Shown: positions 33,795-43,077 of the stretch, in pieces
Layout of the letters: each line of letters begins with the position of its first letter
Position numbering within the stretch: the stretch's first letter is position 1
Origin: JALYNX01 sp963780755
GTDB taxonomy: Bacteria > Actinomycetota > Acidimicrobiia > Spongiisociales > ZC4RG35
Direction: 5' to 3'
Assembly: GCA_963780755.1 (NCBI GenBank)
Contig: CAWACX010000001.1
Span: 558,001-622,000 of the forward strand
Length of the DNA stretch: 64,000 nucleotides
Program-made: the position numbers and the translations under genes
Notes under the pieces: model-generated
Database searches by the model: none
Told to the model about the DNA's origin: nothing
The model's input: only the letters and a program-made list of their open reading frames with translations

Positions 33795-36340
33795 GCACAG
33801 ATTCACTGGAGCCATTCTGGGCCGGGCTGGCGTTCACCCCCGACGACTTCCAGCGGGAAGCGGGCCAGGCGATCGCAGAGGGATTCTCGCTGGTCGTGAC
33901 AGCACCCACAGGATCGGGCAAGACCCTGGTCGCCGAAGCGTCCATCTTCCTGGCCCTCGCCGCGGGGCGTCGGGCGTTCTACACGACACCGATCAAAGCA
34001 CTGTCCAATCAGAAATACTCCGACCTGGTTGCTGCTTACGGCCCGGAGCGGGTTGGCCTGCTCACCGGGGACAACGTAATCAACGGGGACGCCGAGATCG
34101 TGGTCATGACCACCGAGGTCCTGCGGAACATGGTCTATGCCGAGAGCAACCGCGTGGAGTCCGTTGGGATCGTGATCCTCGACGAGGTCCACTACCTGCA
34201 GGACCGGACCCGGGGCGCTGTATGGGAAGAGGTGATCATCCATTGTCCCCAACACGTGCAGATGGTCTGCCTCTCGGCAACCGTCTCCAACAACCAGGAG
34301 TTCGCGGATTGGGTAGGCGAGCGCCGGGGCCCAACCCGCCTGGTCTCGACCGATCACCGGCCGGTCCCTCTCGAGTCGATGTACATGATCAAGGACAAGA
34401 TGGGCTCCCAGGCCTTGCACCTCCTGCCCACCTTCGTGCGCAAGGAGGGCCGCTCCCGCCCCAATCCCCGGATCGAGCACATGCTGGGACTGGAACGGGG
34501 CAGGAGACGCCGCTTCAAGACTCCCAATCGGGGCGACACTGTGGAGCGGCTCGCGGCCGAAGGGATGCTCCCCGCGATCTACTTCATCTTCAGCCGGCAA
34601 GGCTGTGATGCCGCGACCCATCGGTTGCTCGAGGCAGGGGTTCGGCTGACCGACTCATCGGAGCGGGCGGCCATCCGCAGGGTCGCCGAGCAACGCACCG
34701 AGCACCTCGAGGACGAGGACCTCGCAGTGCTGGGATACGACACCTGGCTCGCCGGGCTCGAGGCGGGGCTGGCCCCACATCACGCCGGTCTGGTCCCTGC
34801 ATTCAAGGAGACCGTCGAGGAGTTGTTCGAGGCCGGCCTGCTCAAGGTGGTCTTCGCCACCGAGACCCTTGCCCTCGGGATCAACATGCCCGCGAAGACA
34901 GTGGTCCTCGAGAGCCTCTCCAAGTTCAATGGCGAGTCACATGAGTTGATGCGGCCCGGTGACTACACCCAGCTCACCGGCCGGGCCGGGAGGCGGGGAA
35001 TCGATATCGAGGGCTATGGGGTCCTCCTTCATTCGCCCTTCGTCCGCTTCGACAACGTGACCGAGATCGCGTCGACGGGATCTCACCCGTTGCGCTCCAG
35101 CTTCCGGCCCACCTACAACATGACGGCCAACCTCGTCGCCAACTATGAGCAGGCCCATGCCGAAGAATTGCTCGAGGCTTCGTTCGCCAGCTTCCAGCGA
35201 GAAGGCGACCGGGTCGCCGCCGATCGCACCGTCGATGCGATGGAGAGCCAACTCGAGCGCGAGTTGGCCCAGGCCCATTGCGAGCGGGGAGATGTCGAGG
35301 AGTACCTGTCCCTGCTCGAGTCGTCTCAGCCGGAAGCCCACAACGACCGGATCGCCTCGACCCTGAACAGCGGCCAGGTCGTCGATGTCTCGGGAGGGCC
35401 CAGGGATGGTCGCTATCTCGTGCTGCGCCGGCTTGCTCGCAAAGACGACGGGGCGCGCTACCTGGTGCTCTCGACCTCGGGGCGGGTGTCGACTCTCGGC
35501 TACCGCGATGTGGTTGCCGGGAGCGTCGTGTCGGCCGAGATCGAGCTTCCCTCCGGATTCCGCCCCAAGGACCGCCGCTTCATCCAGGACACGATGCGCC
35601 TCCTTCGGAAGCTGCCGCCTCCAACATCCAATCGGCACCCACGCGCCCCCAGCGGTGTCGACCACCCGGTGGCGGCCTGCCCGGACGCTGCCCGCCACCT
35701 CGCAGCGCAACGCCGTGTGCTTCGGACCCGGCGCCGGATCGAACAACAGCGTGGTGCGCTTCGGGCCTCCGGCCATGGCCTGGTCGAGGAGTTCAGGTCG
35801 ATCCAGGGGCTTCTCGAAGACCTCGACTACATGGAGGGCTGGGGCCTCACACCTCGGGGTGAGAGGCTGCGCGGGATCTACAACGAGTCGGACCTGCTGA
35901 TCACCGAGGCGCTGGAGCGGGGGATGTTCCATGGGCTCGAGCCCGCAGAGCTGGCGGCCCTGGCTTCGGTCTTCGTCTACGAGCCCCGCACCGACACCAC
36001 GTCGGTCGCCGAGTTCCGAACGCCAATGCTGGGAGAGCGTTGGGAGGAGCTCGATGGCCTGTGGAAGGAGTTGGTGGAGCTGGAGCGCAAGCAGCGCCTG
36101 ACCCCTACCCGCCGCCCCGATCCCGGTTTCGGCGTCTTGGCGCACGATTGGGCGTCGGGCGTCGATTTCGAGGACCTCGCCGGAAAGGGCATGGCACCTG
36201 GTGACTTCGTCCGCGTTTCGAGGCAGCTCGTCGATCTCCTGAAACAACTCCGTGATGTAGCGCCCGAACTGCGAGAGTCCGCATTGCAGGCGGTACGCTC
36301 AGTCGACCGCGGAGTGGTCGCAGCCCAGGGGGTGGGGTGA
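33791..36340 (+). CDS. helY: Ski2/Mtr4-like superfamily II helicase HelY
   Basis: The 849-residue product has the RecA-like core of Ski2-family helicases: TAPTGSGKTLVAEA (Walker A), DEVH in VILDEVHYLQD, LSATVSN, the H-x-G motif in PHHAGLVPAF, and QLTGRAGRRGID (motif VI). A long C-terminal region with an accessory domain follows, as in Mtr4/HelY. The frame is open upstream to 33764, but ATG 33791 (ATGA overlap with tatC) is preferred. It is likely an RNA or DNA unwinding enzyme; its bacterial role is poorly known. Confidence 0.92.
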   Translation: MSTDSLEPFWAGLAFTPDDFQREAGQAIAEGFSLVVTAPTGSGKTLVAEASIFLALAAGRRAFYTTPIKALSNQKYSDLVAAYGPERVGLLTGDNVINGDAEIVVMTTEVLRNMVYAESNRVESVGIVILDEVHYLQDRTRGAVWEEVIIHCPQHVQMVCLSATVSNNQEFADWVGERRGPTRLVSTDHRPVPLESMYMIKDKMGSQALHLLPTFVRKEGRSRPNPRIEHMLGLERGRRRRFKTPNRGDTVERLAAEGMLPAIYFIFSRQGCDAATHRLLEAGVRLTDSSERAAIRRVAEQRTEHLEDEDLAVLGYDTWLAGLEAGLAPHHAGLVPAFKETVEELFEAGLLKVVFATETLALGINMPAKTVVLESLSKFNGESHELMRPGDYTQLTGRAGRRGIDIEGYGVLLHSPFVRFDNVTEIASTGSHPLRSSFRPTYNMTANLVANYEQAHAEELLEASFASFQREGDRVAADRTVDAMESQLERELAQAHCERGDVEEYLSLLESSQPEAHNDRIASTLNSGQVVDVSGGPRDGRYLVLRRLARKDDGARYLVLSTSGRVSTLGYRDVVAGSVVSAEIELPSGFRPKDRRFIQDTMRLLRKLPPPTSNRHPRAPSGVDHPVAACPDAARHLAAQRRVLRTRRRIEQQRGALRASGHGLVEEFRSIQGLLEDLDYMEGWGLTPRGERLRGIYNESDLLITEALERGMFHGLEPAELAALASVFVYEPRTDTTSVAEFRTPMLGERWEELDGLWKELVELERKQRLTPTRRPDPGFGVLAHDWASGVDFEDLAGKGMAPGDFVRVSRQLVDLLKQLRDVAPELRESALQAVRSVDRGVVAAQGVG

Positions 36341-37224
36341 TGCCCCGGTGGCTGGTAGCGGTCAATCGACGGGCTGGCCGCTCCTCGACCTCTCCGGGCT
36401 CGATCGAGGAGATCGTGCGTTCAGTGGGCCTCGACTACGAGATCGCGGCGCCGGGGACTGCTCAAGAGATGGCCGCGACGTTGGTCGACGCCGCGGGACG
36501 GGGCATCACCCATTTCGCATTGGCCGGTGGCGACGGGACGGTGAGCCTCGCGGCCAACGCCTTGCTCCCTCTTGGCATGGGCCAGCCTCCCGTGATCGGC
36601 GTCCTCCCGGTAGGTACCGGCTGCGACCTCCTCCGGACATTCGGTCTGCCCCAGGACGTGGCAGAGGCGGCGCGCCACCTCGTGACCGATGACACATACG
36701 ACATCGACGTCGGTCTGCTCGACGGAGAGTGGGGCAGCAGGTATTTCGTCAATGTCGCACAGGCCGGCGTTGGAGCGGCCGCAGCCGACACCGCGGCGAG
36801 GATCCCCCGTGGTTGGGGAAGGGTCAGGTACCCGCTCGCCTTCCTGGGGAGGCTGCCCGGCTTTCCTCGAACGAATATCACCCTGACCACCGAGAAGCGG
36901 GTGGTCGAATCCGAGGCGCTGGCCGTTATCTTCGCCAACGCACAATTCTTCGCCGGTGGGTGGAACGTTGCGCCCAAGGCGATGTTGGTCGACGGGCGAT
37001 TCGACATCCAGGTGTTCAATTGCCGCAAGACGCAGGCCCCGGCCCTGGTTCCCAAAGTCATCAAGGGGAATCACCTGGCCGATCCCGCCGTGCGACGGGT
37101 CTCCGCGGCTGAGTTCACGCTGGTCACGGAGCCGACTTGGCCGGTCGAATCGGATGGTGACCTGATCGGGAATACGAAGGTGACAGGGCGTGTTTGCCGC
37201 GCCGCGATCAGTCTCAAGATCTGA
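36337..37224 (+). CDS. Diacylglycerol/sphingosine kinase-family lipid kinase
   Basis: The 295-residue product has the DAGK catalytic signature ALAGGDGTVSLAANAL followed by GVLPVGTGCDLLRTF, and a C-terminal beta-sandwich with IFANAQFFAGGWNVAPKAML and DGRFDIQVFN. YegS/BmrU-type enzymes phosphorylate diacylglycerol or related lipids. The start is GTG 36337 in the helY stop, or ATG 36340. The C-terminal motifs are typical, so the call is firm; the substrate is not known. Confidence 0.9.
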   Translation: MMPRWLVAVNRRAGRSSTSPGSIEEIVRSVGLDYEIAAPGTAQEMAATLVDAAGRGITHFALAGGDGTVSLAANALLPLGMGQPPVIGVLPVGTGCDLLRTFGLPQDVAEAARHLVTDDTYDIDVGLLDGEWGSRYFVNVAQAGVGAAAADTAARIPRGWGRVRYPLAFLGRLPGFPRTNITLTTEKRVVESEALAVIFANAQFFAGGWNVAPKAMLVDGRFDIQVFNCRKTQAPALVPKVIKGNHLADPAVRRVSAAEFTLVTEPTWPVESDGDLIGNTKVTGRVCRAAISLKI

Positions 37225-37237
37225 TTCGTTGCGGACT

Positions 37238-37243
37238 TATACT
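37238..37243 (+). promoter_or_regulatory. Candidate -10 element before the DUF4193 gene
   Basis: TATACT in the 45-bp gap before the ATG at 37270 resembles the consensus TATAAT. No recognisable -35 is seen. The same hexamer occurs ahead of mpa. Confidence 0.42.
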
Positions 37244-37269
37244 GCCCGCCCTCGAACCCCAGAAGAACC

Positions 37270-37713
37270 ATGGCGACCGAAGAACTAGAAGAGATTTCCG
37301 AACTCAGCGACGAGCCCGACCTCGAGATCGAGGAACTCGAGGATGAGTTGGTCGAGGAGCTCGAGGAAACCGAGGTGGAAGCCGACTTCGAGGAGGACTT
37401 CGAGGAGGAAGACGCCGAGGAGGGATTCGTCCAGTCTGGGGAAGAGGAAGAGGAGCACGACGAGGAGACCACCGAGGCTCTCGAGGAGCTGGAGAGCGAA
37501 GAGCTCCAGCTCATGGACGAGGAGGCCGGAGAGACGCTTCTCGTCGACGAGGTCGAGGAGCTGCGGGCCATTCGCCGCGAGGAGCTCACGATGAACGTCG
37601 ACGCCCAACTCCAGCGCTCGGATGAGTTCGTCTGCCAGTCGTGCTTCATGGTGAAGAGGACGAGCCAACTGGCGAACCGCAAGAAGATGTTGTGCACCGA
37701 TTGTGCCTACTGA
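37270..37713 (+). CDS. DUF4193 acidic protein with C-terminal zinc knuckles
   Basis: The 147-residue product is extremely acidic for its first 110 residues (long Glu/Asp runs such as EELEDELVEELEETEVEADF). It ends in a compact Cys-x-x-Cys pair module, EFVCQSCFMVKRT and MLCTDCAY. This is the layout of the actinobacterial DUF4193 family, although the acidic part is longer than in mycobacterial members. Function is unknown. The mannosyltransferase-like gene starts 11 bp before its end. Confidence 0.82.
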   Translation: MATEELEEISELSDEPDLEIEELEDELVEELEETEVEADFEEDFEEEDAEEGFVQSGEEEEEHDEETTEALEELESEELQLMDEEAGETLLVDEVEELRAIRREELTMNVDAQLQRSDEFVCQSCFMVKRTSQLANRKKMLCTDCAY

Positions 37714-38425
37714 TCGGGTCACGGTCGCAATCCCCACCTACAACGAGCGCGAGAACCTCTCCCAGATAGTTTCCGCAGTCAGCAGCCAGGGCTACCGCGT
37801 CCTGGTGGTCGACGATTCGTCTCCCGACGGCACCGGCGACCTGGCCGAGGAGATCGCTGCCGTAGACCCCCTGGTGTCCGTTCTCCACCGAACGGCGAAA
37901 GAGGGGTTGGGGCCCGCCTATGCCGCCGGCTTCGATCATGCGCTGGAAGGGGGTGCCGAGACCATCGTGGAGATGGACGCCGACTTCTCCCACGACCCGA
38001 CTGACATCCCGCGGCTGGTCGAGGCGCTGGACAGGGGTGCGGACGTGGCCATCGGCTCCCGGTACGTGCCCGGCGGCGCGACACCGGATTGGCCCCTCCA
38101 CCGGCGCCTCATATCCAAAGGAGGAAACCTCTACGCGCGCTTCATGCTCGGCCTCCCGGTTCGCGACGCCACGGCCGGTTTCCGTGCCTTCAGGGCCGAG
38201 GCCCTGAGACGCCTTCCCTACAGGGCCGCGGAGGCTTCCGGCTACGGGTTTCAGGTCGAGATGGCGTGGAGGGCTCACCAAATAGGGCTCAACATCGTCG
38301 AGGTCCCGATCAGCTTCAGGGACCGGGAGTTGGGGACGTCGAAGATGGGGACCGGCATCGTCCTCGAAGCAATGAAACTGGTGACGATCTGGGGATTGCA
38401 ACGGCTCCGGTTTTGGAAGCGATGA
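37703..38425 (+). CDS. Polyprenol-phosphate mannose synthase-like GT2
   Basis: The 240-residue GT2 enzyme has VAIPTYNERENL at the start, VVDDSSPDGTGDLA, the catalytic DAD in EMDADFSHDP, IGSRYVPGG and the C-terminal GFQVEMAWRA / VPISFRDRELGTSKM. This matches dolichol/polyprenol-phosphate mannosyltransferases without the membrane domain, which make the lipid-linked mannose used by GT-C enzymes. Such donors would serve the membrane transferases at the start of the window. GTG start at 37703 overlaps the previous gene. Confidence 0.9.
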   Translation: MPTDRVTVAIPTYNERENLSQIVSAVSSQGYRVLVVDDSSPDGTGDLAEEIAAVDPLVSVLHRTAKEGLGPAYAAGFDHALEGGAETIVEMDADFSHDPTDIPRLVEALDRGADVAIGSRYVPGGATPDWPLHRRLISKGGNLYARFMLGLPVRDATAGFRAFRAEALRRLPYRAAEASGYGFQVEMAWRAHQIGLNIVEVPISFRDRELGTSKMGTGIVLEAMKLVTIWGLQRLRFWKR

Positions 38426-38901
38426 GAGTCACTGCCCGTCACGCCGCGCCGGACGATCTCGTGGTGCTCGTTGCGTTGTACCGGGGGCTGGAAGCGGAGA
38501 TGACCGGCCTCCACACGATGTGGCCCTTGGCCGACGGGCTCGCCGAACCGATAGAGGAGTCCTTCACCGAGGCCTTTGACGACGAGACGGCGTTGATCGT
38601 GATCGGGGAGATCGACGACTATCCGCTTGGCTTCGCCTTGGCCCGGGTCGAGGAAATGCTCCCGCAAGCGGGAGAGGAGAAGGTGTGCGCCATCCGCCTC
38701 GTATTCGTGGATCCCGAGGCCAGGGAGGTCTCGGTGGGCGAGGTGATGCGCGACCTGGTGATGGCGGAGATGCGGGACCGTGGGATCTCGAAGTTCGACG
38801 CCCATGTCCTGCCGGGTCATCGCCTGGTGAAGAACTTCTTCGAGGCCGGGGGTTTCAGCGCCCGGTCGATAGTCATGCACCACGATGACAACCGCCGATG
38901 A
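38422..38901 (+). CDS. GNAT-family N-acetyltransferase
   Basis: The 159-residue product has the GNAT core: an N-terminal RVTARHAAPDDLVVLVALYR, a beta strand AIRLVFVDPEAREVSVGEVM where the acetyl-CoA loop sits, and a C-terminal FFEAGGFSARS ending. The acceptor is unknown. ATG 38422 overlaps the previous stop (ATGA), and the Nudix gene begins within its last 17 bases. Confidence 0.8.
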   Translation: MRVTARHAAPDDLVVLVALYRGLEAEMTGLHTMWPLADGLAEPIEESFTEAFDDETALIVIGEIDDYPLGFALARVEEMLPQAGEEKVCAIRLVFVDPEAREVSVGEVMRDLVMAEMRDRGISKFDAHVLPGHRLVKNFFEAGGFSARSIVMHHDDNRR

Positions 38902-39296
38902 TCGACCGGTAGTCGGGGTCGGGGCCGTCATCTTCCAGGACGGCCAGCTGCTCCTGGTCAGGCGGGGTCACGATCCGGGCAAGGGACTGTGGGCGGTCCC
39001 GGGGGGCAAGGTGCTCCGAGGAGAGCGGCTCGCGGTAGCAGTTGCGAGGGAAGTCCGAGAGGAGACCGGCCTCGACGGTCGATGTAGGCAAGGTCGTCTG
39101 GGTCGGGGAGCACCTGTCGGAAGGCCACCACCTGGTGTTGATCGACTTCCGGGCCCAGGTGGCCGCCGGCAGGCTGTCGGCAGGAGACGATGCCGACGAG
39201 GTGCGCTGGGTGACGAGGGCGGAAGTCGAGGACCTCGAACTGACCGGCACGATGCACGACTTGATCGAACTCCTCGATGAGACCGGTTGGCGATAA
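38885..39296 (+). CDS. Nudix hydrolase, frameshifted near 39080
   Basis: The Nudix box is complete: GGKVLRGERLAVAVAREVRE followed by ETGL matches the G-x5-E-x7-REUXEE-x-GU pattern. After TGLDG the frame must change, continuing VDVGKVVWVGEHLSEGHHLV and ending LLDETGWR at a TAA at 39294-39296. Read through, the protein is about 137 residues, a normal size. Nudix enzymes cleave nucleoside diphosphate derivatives; the substrate is unknown. The shift is most likely an indel error. Confidence 0.85.
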
Positions 39297-39306
39297 GTTG
39301 GGCCAC

Positions 39307-40632
39307 ATGAGGGACGAATCGATCGAGTTGCTTCGGGCGTTGATCCGGAACTCCTGTGTCAACGACGGAACCGTGGAAAGCGGTCACGAGGAACGGTCGG
39401 TGCGGACCCTTGTCGACTATTTCGGCGTGCCCGGTGACGTATTCGAGCCTGAGCCGGGTCGGCAGTCGCTCATCTACAGGATCAAAGGCACGGATCCCGA
39501 AGCGCCCTCACTGGCTTTGGCACCGCATCTCGATGTGGTCCCCGCCGACCGCTCCGGTTGGTCACTCGATCCCTTCTCCGCCGAGATCAGTGACGGATTC
39601 GTCTACGGCCGGGGGGCCTTGGACATGCTCAATGTGACTTCTGCGATGGCGGTGGCGGCTCGCCCCTACATTCGAGGTGAGAAGGCACCGAGGGGAGACC
39701 TGGTCTTCTGCGCACTCGCCGACGAGGAGGGTGGTGGGCGCCATGGGGCGATGCAGTTGGTGGAGGATCGTTGGGACCTGGTCGGTGTCGACTACCTGCT
39801 CACCGAGGTCGCCTACCCGGGGCTCGAGGTCGATGGGAAGAGGGCGGTGCCGGTGGCCAATGGGGAGAAGGGCGCGTTCTGGTCAATCCTGAAGGCGACC
39901 GGCTCGCCGGGGCACGGCTCGGCGCCGCACGGGACCGACAACGCACTGCACAAGATGGCCATCGCGATCTCCGGGCTAGCGCAGACACCGTCCCCGGCCG
40001 AGGTCACCGAGGACTGGGCCGTATTCGTGGGGAGCCTCGGGCTGGGCCCGGAATCCGTCCAGCGCCTTTGTGACGTCGATCAGCTCGACGACGAGATCGA
40101 CCGGATTGCGGTATCCGATCCGGCACTGGCCCGCTACATCCATGCCGCGACCCACCTGACGATCTCTTCGAATGTCCTTCACGCCGGGACCAAGACCAAC
40201 ATCGTCGCCGACCGGGCCCATGCCGAGGTCGACATCCGGGGACTGGCGGGAATGGACCGGGACTTCGTCGACTCCCATCTGAGAAAGGCCATGGGCAGCG
40301 CTTCGGATCACGTCGAGATAGTCCCGGTCATGGACGGGAAGGCCACCATCTCGGCGACCGGGAATCATTTGTGGGCGGCGATCGCCGATGCCGTCGAGGA
40401 ACTGGATGGGCATCGCAACCTGGTTCCCACCTTGGCCACGGTGGCCACCGATGCCCGTTTCTGGAGGGCCCGGGGGACCGTGGCGTACGGGGTGGGGCTG
40501 TTCGACGACAGGATGACCTTCTCGGAGATGACCACTCTCTTCCACGGTCACGACGAGCGGGTGTCGGTGGAATCGGTGGCGCGGACCACCGCTTTGTACG
40601 AGCGAGCGCTCGAGCGGTTCTTCACTGAATGA
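39307..40632 (+). CDS. M20-family metallopeptidase/deacylase
   Basis: The 441-residue product has the di-zinc peptidase layout: LAPHLDVVPADRSGW (first metal ligand), the bridging Asp in GRGALDMLN, the catalytic Glu pair in ALADEEGGGRHGA, a lid domain near residues 190-330, and a final ligand His in TLFHGHDERVS. These enzymes hydrolyse peptide or amide bonds of small substrates (ArgE/DapE/CPG2 relatives). ATG 39307 is chosen over an upstream in-frame ATG at 39277 that overlaps the Nudix gene. The HAD gene overlaps its stop. Confidence 0.88.
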   Translation: MRDESIELLRALIRNSCVNDGTVESGHEERSVRTLVDYFGVPGDVFEPEPGRQSLIYRIKGTDPEAPSLALAPHLDVVPADRSGWSLDPFSAEISDGFVYGRGALDMLNVTSAMAVAARPYIRGEKAPRGDLVFCALADEEGGGRHGAMQLVEDRWDLVGVDYLLTEVAYPGLEVDGKRAVPVANGEKGAFWSILKATGSPGHGSAPHGTDNALHKMAIAISGLAQTPSPAEVTEDWAVFVGSLGLGPESVQRLCDVDQLDDEIDRIAVSDPALARYIHAATHLTISSNVLHAGTKTNIVADRAHAEVDIRGLAGMDRDFVDSHLRKAMGSASDHVEIVPVMDGKATISATGNHLWAAIADAVEELDGHRNLVPTLATVATDARFWRARGTVAYGVGLFDDRMTFSEMTTLFHGHDERVSVESVARTTALYERALERFFTE

Positions 40633-41394
40633 ACGTCATCTGTGACATCGACGGGGTGGTCTATCGGGGCGACACGGTCGTTCCCGGGGTCGGACCGAGC
40701 GTTGCGGAAGCTGATTGCCTCGGGAGCGAGCCTCTATTTCGCGACCAACAACAGCACGAAGTCGCCGTCGACGGTGAGCGAGAAGATCAGCCGCATCACC
40801 GGGGTCGAAGTCCCACCGGAGTCGATCGTCACCTCCTCCCAGGCAGCGGTGCTGCTTCTGGCGGACGATCCGGGGCCGGTCCTGGTGCTTGGTTCGGACG
40901 GCATCCTCTCTGCCCTGGCCGAAGCCGGGATACCGGTGACCGAGGACCCCCTCGAGGCCACCGCCCTTCTCGTCGGGCTCGACTGGGACCTCAGCTATGA
41001 GCGGCTTACCAGGGCTGCCGATGCGGTCAGGGCAGGCGCCAGATTCATCGCGACCAACACCGACCCCACGTACCCGGTGGTCGGTGGTTTGCTTCCCGGA
41101 GGCGGGGCAATGGTGGCTGCCGTCGCAACCACGACCGGAGTCACACCCGAGGTGGCCGGCAAGCCCCACGAGCCGATGCGCCGCCTCTTGCGATCGCGAG
41201 GCGTCGACACGGCTTGGGTGATCGGCGATCGCGCCGACACCGATGTCGCACTGGCCCGGGCAGAGCCGGGCTGGACCTCGATCCTGGTACTCAGCGGCGT
41301 GACCGGGCCCGACGGTGGCGGTGATGCCGATCACGTCGTCCCCGACCTCGAAGCTGCGGTAGACCTGGTGCTCGCCGAGAGCCATCAGCGATAA
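40629..41394 (+). CDS. HAD-superfamily NagD-like phosphatase, frameshifted near 40690
   Basis: The start NVICDIDGVVYRGDTVVPG has the nucleophilic Asp-x-Asp of HAD phosphatases. The frame then has to change near 40690 (in a CCGGGG stretch) to continue SDRALRKLIASGASLYFATN, a NagD/4-nitrophenylphosphatase-like cap, and the later VIGDRADTDVALA with the metal-binding Asp. It is about 255 residues once corrected. In M. tuberculosis a HAD phosphatase also precedes the short ORF and tlyA. The frameshift looks like an indel error. Confidence 0.86.
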
Positions 41395-41402
41395 TCAGCG
41401 CA

Positions 41403-41546
41403 ATGGAGCTGAGTCAAGACCAGATCGATCGACTCGAGGCGGCACTGGCCCGCCTTGCCGACCTCGACCCGTCCGATCTCCCCGAGCCGGCGTCAGAGCT
41501 CGCCGATCTGCTGGGCGCCATCCTCGAGGAGGAGGAGAGCAGTTGA
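41403..41546 (+). CDS. 47-residue acidic protein upstream of tlyA
   Basis: ATG 41403 opens a 47-codon frame, MELSQDQIDRLEAALARLAD onward, acidic and mostly helical, ending EEEESS. Its stop overlaps the tlyA TTG start. A small conserved hypothetical gene sits at the same place, between the HAD phosphatase and tlyA, in mycobacteria, which supports it being a real gene. Function is unknown. Confidence 0.65.
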   Translation: MELSQDQIDRLEAALARLADLDPSDLPEPASELADLLGAILEEEESS

Positions 41547-42307
41547 GCCGTCAACGGCTCGACGTCGAACTGGTGAGAAGAGGGCTGGCGTCGAGCCGAG
41601 CTCAGGCGAAGCGCCTGATCATCACGCAACAGGTCGTTGTGATCGGGGCTGGCCCACCCCGGCCGTCATCGGTCGTTGCGACGGAGACCGTCATCGAGGT
41701 GGTCGGTGGCCAGCGGCGCTGGGTTTCGCGAGGCGCCGAGAAGCTGCTCGCTGCCCTGGATGCGTTTCCGATCGAGCTCGCCGGGAAGCGGGTGCTCGAC
41801 GTGGGCGCGTCCACCGGGGGTTTCACCGAAGTCGTCCTCGATGCCGGCGCCTCCCAGGTGGTCGCCTTGGACGTCGGCCGGGGCCAACTCCACCCGAGGG
41901 TCCGTCAGGATCCGAGGGTGCTTGCCTTCGAACAGACGAACATCAGGCATGTCTCACCGCAAGAACTGGGTGCGCCTTTCCGCGCGATCGTCGTCGACGT
42001 CTCCTTCATCTCCCTGGCCACGATCGCCCCTCACCTCGCGTCCCTGGCAGGCGATCAGGCCGACCTGGTGGTCCTGGTCAAGCCCCAGTTCGAGGTCGGG
42101 CGGTCCAACCTGGGCCATGGGGGTGTGGTCCGTGACCCCGCGATGAGGGCCAGAGCAGTGGTCACTGTCGTCAACGCTCTCGCCGGGAGCGGGCTCGGCG
42201 CCCAGGGACTTATCCGCTCCCCTCTCGAGGGCGGCGACGGCAACGTCGAGTACTTGCTCTGGCTTCGCAAGGGAGCGACGGGAGTGGCCATGGAGGTTCC
42301 GGCATGA
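41543..42307 (+). CDS. tlyA: 16S/23S rRNA 2'-O-methyltransferase TlyA
   Basis: The 254-residue product has an N-terminal S4 RNA-binding domain (QRLDVELVRRGLASSRAQAK, about 3-60) and a methyltransferase core with motif I VLDVGASTGGFTEVVLDAGA and the catalytic region VVDVSFISLATI. TlyA methylates C1409 of 16S and C1920 of 23S rRNA and sets capreomycin sensitivity. TTG 41543 overlaps the stop of the small ORF; nadK starts within its own stop. Confidence 0.94.
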   Translation: MSRQRLDVELVRRGLASSRAQAKRLIITQQVVVIGAGPPRPSSVVATETVIEVVGGQRRWVSRGAEKLLAALDAFPIELAGKRVLDVGASTGGFTEVVLDAGASQVVALDVGRGQLHPRVRQDPRVLAFEQTNIRHVSPQELGAPFRAIVVDVSFISLATIAPHLASLAGDQADLVVLVKPQFEVGRSNLGHGGVVRDPAMRARAVVTVVNALAGSGLGAQGLIRSPLEGGDGNVEYLLWLRKGATGVAMEVPA

Positions 42308-43077
42308 GATTCGCTCTCGAAGTGCGCCAGGGCCGGCCTCGAGCCATGGAATTCGCTTCGGAGCTGAGGGAAGTGATTGCGAGGACCGGAGCCGAGGTCG
42401 TCGAGGCACCTGAGCGCCCCGAGATGGTGCTCGCAGTTGGCGGCGACGGGACCATGCTCGCCGCGGTCCAGATCGCCCTACGGGAACAGGTCCCGGTGCT
42501 CGGGTTCAATCTGGGGACCGTCGGCTTCCTCACCGAGGCCGAGCCATCGATGGTCGATGCCGTTGTGAAGAGGCTGGCGGCCGGTGACTACGGGATCGAC
42601 GAGCGAATGACCGTGAGCGCCACCGTGAACGGGAAGTCGGCGGCCGGCGTCAACGACGTCGTGGTCGAGAAGGTGGACAGCCAACGCCTGATCGACCTGT
42701 CGGTCGCCATCGACGGTGACCGGTTCCTCACCTATCGGGCCGATGGCCTGGTCGTGGCCACACCAACCGGCTCGACCGCTTACTCGTTCTCGGCGGGCGG
42801 CCCGCTCGTGGACCCCCGGCTCGACTCGCTGATCCTCTCACCGGTCGCTGCACACTCTTTGTTCGATCGGTCCCTGGTGCTGCCCGCAGAAGCTTCCATC
42901 GACATCACCGTTGGCAATGACCGCCCGGTCAAGGTGTCGGTCGACAAGATCGCCTTGGGCCACATCGGCTCGGGGGACACCGTCGAGGTGAGGAAGGGGA
43001 GTGTGGCGGTGCAATTCGTCACTTTCGGCAACCGGCCCTTCCCGGCACTGGTCACCGAGAAGTTCGAACTCGACTGA
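42304..43077 (+). CDS. nadK: NAD kinase
   Basis: The 257-residue product has the GGDGTML motif (VLAVGGDGTMLAAVQIAL), GFNLGTVGFLTEAEPS, NDVVVEKVDSQRLIDLSV and the GDGLVVATPTG-like ADGLVVATPTGSTAY. It phosphorylates NAD to NADP. ATG start at 42304 overlaps the tlyA stop. The next gene, recN, starts on the final base of its stop. Confidence 0.95.
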   Translation: MRFALEVRQGRPRAMEFASELREVIARTGAEVVEAPERPEMVLAVGGDGTMLAAVQIALREQVPVLGFNLGTVGFLTEAEPSMVDAVVKRLAAGDYGIDERMTVSATVNGKSAAGVNDVVVEKVDSQRLIDLSVAIDGDRFLTYRADGLVVATPTGSTAYSFSAGGPLVDPRLDSLILSPVAAHSLFDRSLVLPAEASIDITVGNDRPVKVSVDKIALGHIGSGDTVEVRKGSVAVQFVTFGNRPFPALVTEKFELD

